Below, piece by piece: positions 40,660 to 48,241 of a DNA stretch of 64,000 nt (the first letter of the stretch is position 1; every line of letters begins with the position of its first letter). The DNA comes from CAZUDO01 sp964618895 (GTDB lineage Bacteria > Desulfobacterota > Binatia > DP-6). Position numbers and translations under genes: made by a program. Where the stretch lies: the NCBI GenBank assembly GCA_964618895.1, contig CAZUDO010000012.1:1-64000 (forward strand). The letters are read 5' to 3'. The notes below the pieces were generated by a model, which did no database searches, had not been told where the DNA came from, and worked only from the letters and a program-made list of their open reading frames with translations.

Positions 40660-41454
40660 CTACACCAGCAGGTCGAGCACCACGCCGGCCGCCTGGTTGG
40701 CCTGCGCCAGCACCGCCACGCGGGCGTGCTCGAGGACGCGGGCGCGCACCAGGTGCGCGGTCTCGCTGGCCACGTCGGCGTCCGCGATCCGGGCCGCAGC
40801 CGCCACCGACTGCTCCGCGCCGCGCGCGAGCGTCGCAACCACGGACGTGAGCCGGGCCTGCGTGGCGGCGACGGCGCTCCGTCCCTCCGCCAAGTGGTCC
40901 TGCGCGCCGGCCAGCGCGTCGAGCGCCGTCCGCGCCTCGGCACGCGTGGCGACCGACAGCCCGGCCAGTCCGAGCCCGGCCGCCGTCGCATCCGGAGGCG
41001 TCACCGTCACCTCCGACTCGGGCGACCCATCGAGGCCGACATGGAAGCTGAGCGCGCGTCCGTCGAGGGCCGTCGTCTGTGCGATCCGGTCGGCCTCGGC
41101 GCCGAGCGCCGCGAACTCGGCGGCCAGCGCGCCGTGCTGCGCGTCATCGAGCAGTCCCGAGGCGGCGCGGGTGGCCAGCTCGGCGAGACGGGTAGTGATG
41201 TCCCCGATCTGCCCCAGACCGCCTTCGGCGACGCGCAGCGCCGACATGCCGTCGCTGGCGTTCCGGATCGCCTGCCCCGCCACGAAGTAGTCGCGCCGGA
41301 GCCGGTCGGCGATCGCCAGCCCGGCGGCATCGTCGGCCGCATCGACGATGTGCTGCCCCGAGGCGAGGCGGGCCGCCGGGCGGTCGAACGCTCCGCCCTG
41401 CCCGCGCCGGTCGCCCGTCGGGCCGCCGAGGATGCCGTTCACGCTGATCGCCAT
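40660..41454 (-). CDS. Short orphan flagellin
   Basis: A 264-residue flagellin. The conserved D0/D1 core is present: RLASGQHIVDAADDAAGLAI, then GMSALRVAEGGLGQIGDITT, and at the end ARVLEHARVAVLAQANQAAG VVLDLLV. The central surface domain is almost absent, giving one of the shorter flagellins. The very N-terminus (MAISVNGILGGPTGDRRGQG) is shortened and rich in Gly/Pro where flagellins normally form a helix. ATG at 41454 is used; an in-frame ATG at 41469 is possible. Neither has a ribosome site. No other flagellar gene is nearby, so it is probably a secondary or degenerate copy. Confidence 0.78.
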   Translation of the reverse strand: MAISVNGILGGPTGDRRGQGGAFDRPAARLASGQHIVDAADDAAGLAIADRLRRDYFVAGQAIRNASDGMSALRVAEGGLGQIGDITTRLAELATRAASGLLDDAQHGALAAEFAALGAEADRIAQTTALDGRALSFHVGLDGSPESEVTVTPPDATAAGLGLAGLSVATRAEARTALDALAGAQDHLAEGRSAVAATQARLTSVVATLARGAEQSVAAAARIADADVASETAHLVRARVLEHARVAVLAQANQAAGVVLDLLV

Positions 41455-41517
41455 GTGCGCGTCTGCCATGCGACCCGTCGCAGCGTTTGCCGGGTCGCGG
41501 ATGGCGGTCCGTGAAGG

Positions 41518-41533
41518 AGCAAGCGCGAGGCCA
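41518..41533 (-). promoter_or_regulatory. Candidate sigma-54 promoter upstream of the flagellin gene
   Basis: On the minus strand TGGCCTCGCGCTTGCT has the -24 GG and -12 GC dinucleotides at the required 12-base distance (consensus TGGCACG-N4-TTGCW). It lies about 65 bases before the flagellin start. Flagellar genes are often sigma-54 dependent, which supports it, but the match is imperfect. Confidence 0.38.
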
Positions 41534-41601
41534 CTCCACGCCCGCCCACCCGACGTGCCCGGCGCGCCACGCCAGCGACGCAAACACGTCGCCGCGGCCG
41601 C

Positions 41602-44322
41602 TCACGCGTCGCGGAGCCGGAGGCCTGCTGGCAGCGCCTCGTCGAGCAGGCGCGCTTCTTCACGGGCTTCCAGGGGAACGGGCTCGCGCACCAGACGCGC
41701 CGCCCGGGCACCATGCGGGGTCGTCTCCAGGCGACGGGCGACGCGCTCGCGCAGCCCGGCGTCGAGATCCCGCACGCGATCGCCGGTCGCGCGCGCGAGC
41801 TGAGTCACGGCGAAGGCATAGGCTTCGGGTCGCGGCCACTCGACCGCCAGGAGCCGCGTCACCCAGCCCGCGGCCACCTCCGCCGCCACCACGCAGTTGA
41901 GTGGCCCGTGGAGCGGCGCGCGTTCACCGAGGCGCGCCAGCGCCCACACCTCCTGATCGGTCCCGCGGCCGCGCTCGACCTCGGCCACCAGCACGCCGGC
42001 CAGCTCGGCGCGCACGCTTGCCGGCAGGCGCTCGCAGCTGCCGACGGCCTGCCACATTTCGCGCAGCTCCTGCGGTCCCGGCCGCGGCCCTTTCCCCTTG
42101 CCCTTGCGGAGCAACGCCGGGCCCACCTGATTGTAGAGATGCTGCTGCTGGCCGGCCGACAGGCCGCCCGTCACCCGCTTCCACAGGTTCCACCACTCGG
42201 CCCGGCACTGGACGGCGCGCGGATGACGCAGCTCCGCCGCCAGCACGCGCCACAGGCGGTTGACGCGCACCTCGTCCGCCGGGTCGCCGAAGCCCGGGCG
42301 GAGGAGAAACCCGGCCAGGTTGAGCCAGCGCGCCTCGTGCTCCGGCGAGCGGGCGCGCGTCGCCTCGAGCGGCGACAGCACGTCCCACAGCTGCCGGATG
42401 CCCGCCAGCGGCCAGGCGTCGCGTCCGGCGTCGAGCGCCGCTTCCAGACGACGCGTGAGCGTGACCGGATCGTCGGCACCCTCGAACGCCGCTGCGAGCA
42501 GCCGCCCCGCCTCCGCGATGCGCGCCGGATCGAGCACCAGCGCCGCCTCGCTGGTGGACACCGTCGGTGCCGGCGCGAGCACGTCGCGCAGGCGGAACTC
42601 GAGCCGCCAGCGATGCTCGGTGGTGCGCGAGCAGCACCAGATGGCCAGTGTCCCGATCTCCGTGAGCCGCACCTCCAGGTGCACCGGCAGCGCGCGCTCC
42701 TCGAGCTTGCGGCCGAAGCGCAGCACGGTGCGGAGCGGCGGCAGCGCCGCCAGCGTGCCCGGCGGCACGCGCACGACCTCGCCCGCCCGCTCGCCGATCC
42801 GGTCGGTGGCGGTGAAGAGCGGGAAGGCGACGGCGCGGTTGGCGATCACCTCGAACTCCGGCTCGCGGATCTCGACCGCCTCGCCCTCTTCCATTCCGCG
42901 CGGCACCAGGCAGAGGGCGCGCTCGCTGTCCAGCCCGAGGTAGTACGTGCGCGCCGCGCCGCTGCCGATGCGCACCCCCTGGCCGCGGCGGACGAGGCCG
43001 AAGTAGGCGGCGCCGCGGGCGACGGCCAGATGCAGCGACTCGCCCTCCAGCACCGCCGGGCGCGCGCCACCGTGCCAGGCGGCGACGGCGTCGCAGATGC
43101 GGTCGCGGACGACGGTCGGCTCGAGTGCGCCGCCGTTGAACAGGAGCGCATCGGGATGGGCGAGCGGGGCGTCGCCCTGCCCGGCGGCACCGCGCTGCCG
43201 GGCGAGGAAGTCGGCGATGTGGCGCGTGATCTCGGGCTCGTCGGCGAACGGGAGCCCGAACTCACGCAGACCGAGGCCGGTTGCCCGGCGCGGGCGCGCG
43301 TCGGCGGGGACCACGGGGAAGAAGCCGTCCAGCACCGCGCGCTCCACCTCCGCCCGGTCGAGCGTAGCGGCGAGCGCGCCGCCCACCACAGCGCCGCCCC
43401 GTCCCGGCACCGACAGCCGCACCTCGCTCGCGCTCGGGTCGGCGAGCAGGCGCTCCTTGGCCGCGCGGCACTGGCTCACCAGGACGTGGAAGCGCTGCGG
43501 GTCGAGCTGCCCACCCGGAACCAAGCGCGCCTCCACGGCACGCGCCAGCGCCAGGTCGATGTTGTCGCCGCCGAGGAGCAGATGGTCGCCCACGGCGATG
43601 CGCTCCAGGCCGAGCTCGCCGCGGCTGGCGCGCGCCGCGATCAACGACAGGTCGGTCGTGCCGCCGCCCACGTCGACCACCAGGATGAGCGGATGCTGGA
43701 CAACCCGCGCCTTCCAGTCGGCTTCGTGTGCGACCAGCCAGGCGTAGAACGCCGCCTGCGGCTCCTCGACCAGCACCACCTCCGGCAGCCCCGCGGCACG
43801 CGCCGCGGCCAGGGTCAGCTCGCGTGCCACCTCGTCGAAGGACGCCGGCACGGTGAGCACCACGTCCTGCGCCGCCAGGGGCTCGGGAAAGGTGGCGTCC
43901 CATGCTTCGCGCAGATGCGTGAGCGTGCGCGCCGACGCCTCGACCGGCGACACGCGCGGCACGTCGTCGGCCGCCGCCCACGGCAGGATGGCGGCGGTGC
44001 GGTCGACCTCGGCGTGACAGAGCCACGACTTGGCCGACGACACCAGGCGGCCGGGCACGCGTGCCCCCTGCTCGCGGGCGAGAAACCCGACGCAGAAGTC
44101 GCGGCCGCTCGCCCACGGCAGATCCAGGCTGCCGGCGGGCAGCTCGTGCGTGCCGGCCAGGTAGAGGAACGACGGCAGGGTCGCGCGCGGGCGCAGATCG
44201 CCGGGGGCGACCAGCTGCGGCACGTCGAACACGTCGATGGTGCGGCCCGCCGCGGTGTCGACGTAGGCGCACGCCGTATTGGTGGTGCCGAGGTCGATCC
44301 CGATCAGATAGCGTGCCGCCAT
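41602..44322 (-). CDS. Hsp70-family protein with long C-terminal DUF3731-type extension
   Basis: A 906-residue protein. Residues about 1-500 are an Hsp70/actin-fold ATPase: phosphate loops YLIGIDLGTTNTACAYVDTA and LILVVDVGGGTTDLSLIAAR, and the LLGGDNIDLALARAVEARLV block. No DnaK substrate-binding domain follows. Instead there is a helical extension (about 600-900: QLWDVLSPLEATRARSPEHE, RVNRLWRVLAAELRHPRAVQ, EWWNLWKRVTGGL, EMWQAVGSCERLPA) of the DUF3731 type. It lies directly after a shorter paralogue, with the start sharing one base with that gene's stop (TAATG). Together with DUF2760 this is a recurring three-gene set of unknown role. Chaperone-like ATP-driven action in the cytoplasm is inferred. 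Confidence 0.85.
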   Translation of the reverse strand: MAARYLIGIDLGTTNTACAYVDTAAGRTIDVFDVPQLVAPGDLRPRATLPSFLYLAGTHELPAGSLDLPWASGRDFCVGFLAREQGARVPGRLVSSAKSWLCHAEVDRTAAILPWAAADDVPRVSPVEASARTLTHLREAWDATFPEPLAAQDVVLTVPASFDEVARELTLAAARAAGLPEVVLVEEPQAAFYAWLVAHEADWKARVVQHPLILVVDVGGGTTDLSLIAARASRGELGLERIAVGDHLLLGGDNIDLALARAVEARLVPGGQLDPQRFHVLVSQCRAAKERLLADPSASEVRLSVPGRGGAVVGGALAATLDRAEVERAVLDGFFPVVPADARPRRATGLGLREFGLPFADEPEITRHIADFLARQRGAAGQGDAPLAHPDALLFNGGALEPTVVRDRICDAVAAWHGGARPAVLEGESLHLAVARGAAYFGLVRRGQGVRIGSGAARTYYLGLDSERALCLVPRGMEEGEAVEIREPEFEVIANRAVAFPLFTATDRIGERAGEVVRVPPGTLAALPPLRTVLRFGRKLEERALPVHLEVRLTEIGTLAIWCCSRTTEHRWRLEFRLRDVLAPAPTVSTSEAALVLDPARIAEAGRLLAAAFEGADDPVTLTRRLEAALDAGRDAWPLAGIRQLWDVLSPLEATRARSPEHEARWLNLAGFLLRPGFGDPADEVRVNRLWRVLAAELRHPRAVQCRAEWWNLWKRVTGGLSAGQQQHLYNQVGPALLRKGKGKGPRPGPQELREMWQAVGSCERLPASVRAELAGVLVAEVERGRGTDQEVWALARLGERAPLHGPLNCVVAAEVAAGWVTRLLAVEWPRPEAYAFAVTQLARATGDRVRDLDAGLRERVARRLETTPHGARAARLVREPVPLEAREEARLLDEALPAGLRLRDA

Positions 44323-46085
44323 TACCCCGGCTGCCGGACGTTGAACTCGACCTTCCAGCGCCGGCCGTCGCGGGCCACACCCCACAGCGCCAGCGTCCCG
44401 ACCTCGGTCACCTGCGCGCGCAAGCGCACGGGCACGGTGCGATCCGTCTCCCCCTTGGCGGCGAGCGTCACCTCGAGCGGCGCCAGCTCCTCCAGGGCGG
44501 CGAGATCGCGGCCCTCGACCACTGTGCCCGGTCCGTCGGCGCGCCGCACCGACGATCCGAAGAAACGGAACTCGGCCGGTACGCCCACGCTGAGGGCGAA
44601 CTCGGCCCCCGGCAGATCGGTCTCGTTGCCCTCTTCCATGCCGAAGGGCGCCAGACAGAGCGCCTTCATCGGCGGCGCCACGCCGGGGACCGCCGGCGCC
44701 GCCGTCTCCACGCCGACGTAGTACGCCCGCGCCGTGCCGCCACGGATGCGCACGCCGCGGCCCCGGCGCGCGAGACCGTACACCGCCGCACCCTCGGCGA
44801 CCGCCAGATCCGGATGCGTGCCTGCCAGCACGCGTGCGCCGCCCAGCATGTCGACGATGCGCGTGCGCAGCGGCGCCGCCTTCATGACGCCGCCATTGAA
44901 CAGCACCGCGGTCACGCCGCGCGGGGCGACCTCGCGATGGTGGGCGAGGAACGCGGCCACGTGCCGGGTGACGGCGGGGTCCTCGGCGTACGGCAGCCCG
45001 ATCTCGCGGAGCCCCGTGCGCCGCGTCGCCCGCGGCGCTTCGTCGGGGCCCACGGCGGGAAAGAAGCCGTCGACCAGCGCTGCCTCCACGTCGGCCCGCG
45101 CCACCTCGGTGCGCACCGCACCGCCCACCACCCGCCGCGAGCGCCCGAGCACGACCACCGGCTCGCGCTCGCGTCTGGCACCGTCGGCGAGCAGCTTCTC
45201 CTTGGCGTCCCGGCACGCGTGCACCAGGCCGCGCAGCTGCCAGTCGTCGAGCGTCGTCTTCTCGCTCGCCAGCCGAGTACGCACCGCGTGCGCGAGCGCC
45301 AGGTCCATGTTGTCGCCGCCGAGCAGGATGTGGTCGCCGACCGCCTTGCGCTCCAGCACCAGGTCGCCCTGCTCCTCGCCCACCGCCACCAGCGACAGAT
45401 CCGTGGTCCCGCCCCCGACATCGCAGACCAGGATCACGTCCCCGACCCGCACCTCCTGGCGCCAGCCACCACGCGTCGCCGAGAGCCACGCGTAGAAAGC
45501 GGCCTGCGGCTCCTCGATGAGGTGCAGGTTGGCGAGCCCCGCCGCCTCCGCCGCGCGCGCCGTCAGCTCGCGCGCCGCCGCGTCGAACGAGGCCGGCACG
45601 GTGAGATACACCTCCTGCCGGGCAAGCGGCGCCGGCATGCTCGCATCCCACGCGGCGCGGAGGTGCGCCAGGTAGGCCGCCGATGCCTCCACGGGCGACA
45701 GCCGCGGCACGTCGTCCGGCGCGCCCCAGGGCAGGATGGCTCCGGTCGCGTCCGCCCCGAGCGAGCACAGCCACGACTTGGCCGACGCCACCACGCGCCC
45801 CGGCACCTCCGCCCCACGCGCCCGCGCCAGCTCGCCGACGACGTGCGTGGCACGCCCCCAAGGTAGGGTGAGACTCGCCGCCGGAAACTCGTCCGCCACG
45901 GGTAAGTAGAGGAACGAGGGCAGCCGCTCCCGGGCCGCCACCTCCCCTGCCTTGACGAGCTGCGGGACCGCCAGAACCTGCGGAGCCACCTCGTCGCCGG
46001 CGGGGCCAGCGGTGGTGTCGACCCACGCCAACACGCTGTTGGTCGTGCCAAGGTCGATCCCGACGACGAAGCGTGCCTCCGCCAT
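44322..46085 (-). CDS. Hsp70-family protein, short paralogue
   Basis: A 587-residue Hsp70-fold ATPase with VVGIDLGTTNSVLAWVDTTA, VILVCDVGGGTTDLSLVAVG, LLGGDNMDLALAHAVRTRLA and GVTAVLFNGGVMKA. About 45 percent of visible positions are shared with the downstream 906-residue protein over the ATPase domain, so they are tandem duplicates. It ends after a beta-rich stretch (LAPLEVTLAAKGETDRTVPV, QVTEVGTLALWGVARDGRRW) and lacks the DUF3731-like extension. The two may form a heteromer. A 244-base gap with a large inverted repeat separates it from the upstream DUF2760 gene. Confidence 0.85.
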   Translation of the reverse strand: MAEARFVVGIDLGTTNSVLAWVDTTAGPAGDEVAPQVLAVPQLVKAGEVAARERLPSFLYLPVADEFPAASLTLPWGRATHVVGELARARGAEVPGRVVASAKSWLCSLGADATGAILPWGAPDDVPRLSPVEASAAYLAHLRAAWDASMPAPLARQEVYLTVPASFDAAARELTARAAEAAGLANLHLIEEPQAAFYAWLSATRGGWRQEVRVGDVILVCDVGGGTTDLSLVAVGEEQGDLVLERKAVGDHILLGGDNMDLALAHAVRTRLASEKTTLDDWQLRGLVHACRDAKEKLLADGARREREPVVVLGRSRRVVGGAVRTEVARADVEAALVDGFFPAVGPDEAPRATRRTGLREIGLPYAEDPAVTRHVAAFLAHHREVAPRGVTAVLFNGGVMKAAPLRTRIVDMLGGARVLAGTHPDLAVAEGAAVYGLARRGRGVRIRGGTARAYYVGVETAAPAVPGVAPPMKALCLAPFGMEEGNETDLPGAEFALSVGVPAEFRFFGSSVRRADGPGTVVEGRDLAALEELAPLEVTLAAKGETDRTVPVRLRAQVTEVGTLALWGVARDGRRWKVEFNVRQPG

Positions 46086-46121
46086 GGCGAGCCTAGCGAC
46101 GCTCCGCAGTACGGAACGCCA

Positions 46122-46295
46122 GGGCGCGGACGGGGAGGGCGTGCGGGCGCCGCGCGGCGGCGGGGGCACCGTCGGAGCGCCTCTCGAGCCGGCGCGCCCG
46201 TCCAATCACATACGATCGCAGGACCGGCGAGAGCCGAAGCGGAGACGGTGCCCCCGCCGCCGCGCGGCGCCCGCACGCCCTCCCCGTCCGCGCCC
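46122..46295. repeat. Perfect 52-bp inverted repeat (arms 46122-46173 and 46244-46295)
   Basis: The two 52-base arms are exact reverse complements, beginning GGGCGCGGACGG and ending GGGGCACCGTC on the left arm. They are separated by 70 bases. Inside the spacer, CTCTCG-AG-CCGG and CCGGCGAGAG extend the pairing with a small bulge. In RNA it would form a very long GC hairpin between the DUF2760 stop (46330) and the Hsp70 start (46085). It could attenuate or terminate transcription, protect the upstream mRNA, or be a miniature mobile element. No target-site duplication was identified. Confidence 0.9.
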
Positions 46296-46329
46296 GCGCA
46301 TGCATGGCCCCACCGCCCCGCAGCGTCAC

Positions 46330-46932
46330 TCAGGGCAGCTCGACTTCGGCGGGCGAAAGCACGCGTGGGTCCTGCCCGGCGCGCTCCGGGATGGTCACCG
46401 ACACCGCCCGCCAGCCCGTGTGGCGGAGGACGCCGCGGAACGGCGGCGCCCCGGTCACGTTACCGGTGAGCCGGATGGCGGCCGGATCGAAGCCGGCGTC
46501 CACCGTGACCGTCTCGCCCTCTGCACCGCGCAGCACCGGTTCGACCCCAACGCGCTCGCGCAGCGCCTTCTGGCAGCCCTCGTGGATGCCACGCACGGCG
46601 GCGCCGATCTGGTCGTCCGGGTACGGGCTCAGGTCTTCCTGCAGGAAGTCCACCAGGCGGCCTTCTTCCTGCAGCGCGCCGAGCAGACGGAGCGCGGCGT
46701 CGGTCGGCGGCGGCGCGGGCGGAGGCGGAGGAGCGGTCAGTACGGGGGCGGCCTCGGATGCGCGCGGCAGCGCAAACGCGAGCAGTATGCCCAGCACGAA
46801 CGGGCTCCCGATCAGCCACGCCGCGCACTGCATACACACGGCGCCGGACAGCAGCTGATGCATCACAACGAAGTTGCCGGCCGCGACGACGGCCGCCGGC
46901 ACGACGGCCACCAGGAGTCGGTTCACGCTCAT
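46330..46932 (-). CDS. DUF2760 family membrane-anchored protein
   Basis: A 200-residue protein. Two N-terminal hydrophobic segments (LLVAVVPAAVVAAGNFVVM and LIGSPFVLGILLAFALP) are followed by a Pro-rich linker. The DUF2760 domain follows: RLLGALQEEGRLVDFLQEDL, AAVRGIHEGCQKALRE, LTGNVTGAPPFRGVLRHTGW. DUF2760 genes regularly precede a pair of Hsp70-like genes, exactly as here. Its start overlaps the upstream MFS gene by four bases (ATGA), so MFS and DUF2760 are co-translated. It may tether the Hsp70 pair to the membrane, an inference from gene order. Confidence 0.87.
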   Translation of the reverse strand: MSVNRLLVAVVPAAVVAAGNFVVMHQLLSGAVCMQCAAWLIGSPFVLGILLAFALPRASEAAPVLTAPPPPPAPPPTDAALRLLGALQEEGRLVDFLQEDLSPYPDDQIGAAVRGIHEGCQKALRERVGVEPVLRGAEGETVTVDAGFDPAAIRLTGNVTGAPPFRGVLRHTGWRAVSVTIPERAGQDPRVLSPAEVELP

Positions 46933-48155
46933 GGCCTTCTGCTATCACACGCGCCGGCACCGGCAAGGATGGCCGGCCCGACTGCACCCCGCGCGCGCAG
47001 CACGAGCGCGGCCCCGAGCACCCCGACCGTCGCCGCCGATCCGGCAAGCGTGAGTGCGAGGCCGAGACGGGCCGTGCCGGCGCCGAGCAGTACCAAGGTG
47101 GCGGCCAGCGCCAGCCGCGCCGCCAGGCTCTGCGCCGACAGCATGGTCGCGCGCAGCTCCGAGTCGACGAGCCGGTTCATGTACACGTTGAGCAGGGGCT
47201 GCCAGAGGCCGTCGAGGAGCCCGCGCGTGACCACCAACGCCGCCAGACCGGGGCCGGAGAGCGTGCTCATGGTCGCGAGCCCCGCCACCGCCGCCGCGAT
47301 CATCGTGCTCGCCACGCTGCGCGGCCCGAGCCGTTGGTCCAGCCGGTGGGCTGCGGTCGCCACCAGCGCCGTCATCGCCTTGGTGGCGTAGGTCACTACC
47401 CCGAAGGCGCCCAGCGGCACCGCCAACGCGGCCAGGAACGGCTGCTGCAGGTAGTAGTAGACGTGCGAGGCCGCCACGGTGACCGCCGCCAACGCCAACA
47501 GCCAGCGCACCGGGGGACGCGTGCGCACCTGCACCAGCGCCGCGCCGAGCAAATGGCGGAGCCCGACGCCCGTGCGGCGGATGGCGTGCCGTCGCTCGTC
47601 GAGCGCCCGCGCCACGCCGGCGCACACCACCGCCGCGACCATGGTGGCGAGGTACGGCAGCCGCAGATCGACCGCCGCCAGCAGCCCACCCCCGACGGCC
47701 GCCACGCCCGAGCTGATCGCGACCACGGCCTGCGCCCGGCTCTCGGCGCGCGGATAGACATCCAGTCGTCCCGCGGCCTGCAAGCCATCGTGCAGCAGCG
47801 CCGAATCGGCCCCGGAGCGCGCCGCGCTCGCGATCGCGAAAATGGTCTCGACGACGACCACGCCCCAGAACGTCGGCCAGGCCAGCACCAGCCCACATCC
47901 GACGACGTGCCCCACCCCGTGCGCCGCCAGACAGGCCCGGCGCGAGAAGCGGTCGGCCAGTGCACCGAGCGGCATCTCGAGCAGCGCGCGCAGGGCGACG
48001 TAGTACGATTGGATCCAGAGGATGGTCGGCAATGTCAGCCCGGCGCGTTCCTGGTAGTAGACGTAGAAGACCGGCGCGAAGAACACGCAGTTCGCCGCCG
48101 CCTGGTAGACGTAGTACGCACGCAGGAGACGTGCGGTCGGCTCGTCGCGGGACAT
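46929..48155 (-). CDS. MFS transporter
   Basis: A 408-residue protein with about twelve hydrophobic helices. The loop 2-3 motif is MPLGALADRFSRRACLAAHG, a form of the MFS A-motif D-R-x-x-R-R. The N-terminal region (LLRAYYVYQAAANCVFFAPV FYVYYQERAGL) resembles the small group related to the MFS protein at 53376 in this window (both LL-x-AYYLVQA-like). Substrate unknown. It is the first gene of the DUF2760/Hsp70 operon and diverges from the MMPL transporter across 86 bases. The start at 48155 is chosen because upstream codons show no membrane or family sequence. Confidence 0.83.
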   Translation of the reverse strand: MSRDEPTARLLRAYYVYQAAANCVFFAPVFYVYYQERAGLTLPTILWIQSYYVALRALLEMPLGALADRFSRRACLAAHGVGHVVGCGLVLAWPTFWGVVVVETIFAIASAARSGADSALLHDGLQAAGRLDVYPRAESRAQAVVAISSGVAAVGGGLLAAVDLRLPYLATMVAAVVCAGVARALDERRHAIRRTGVGLRHLLGAALVQVRTRPPVRWLLALAAVTVAASHVYYYLQQPFLAALAVPLGAFGVVTYATKAMTALVATAAHRLDQRLGPRSVASTMIAAAVAGLATMSTLSGPGLAALVVTRGLLDGLWQPLLNVYMNRLVDSELRATMLSAQSLAARLALAATLVLLGAGTARLGLALTLAGSAATVGVLGAALVLRARGAVGPAILAGAGACDSRRP

Positions 48156-48241
48156 CGCGCGCGATCGTATGAAGGCCCCGCCGTCGCTGCAACGGGAGCG
48201 CTTGCAATGGCTCCGCCGACTCGACAAGAGAAGGCCCGCCC

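Noticed and set aside
44323..46026. Minus-strand open frame extending the 906-residue Hsp70 upstream to 46026
   Set aside because: The extension is an out-of-frame shadow of the short Hsp70. The TAATG junction and the IGIDLGTTN start place the true start at 44322.
46122..46295. The inverted repeat as a simple rho-independent terminator
   Set aside because: There is no T-run after either arm, the arms are far longer than terminator stems and the loop is 70 bases. It may still affect transcription, so it is listed as a repeat.
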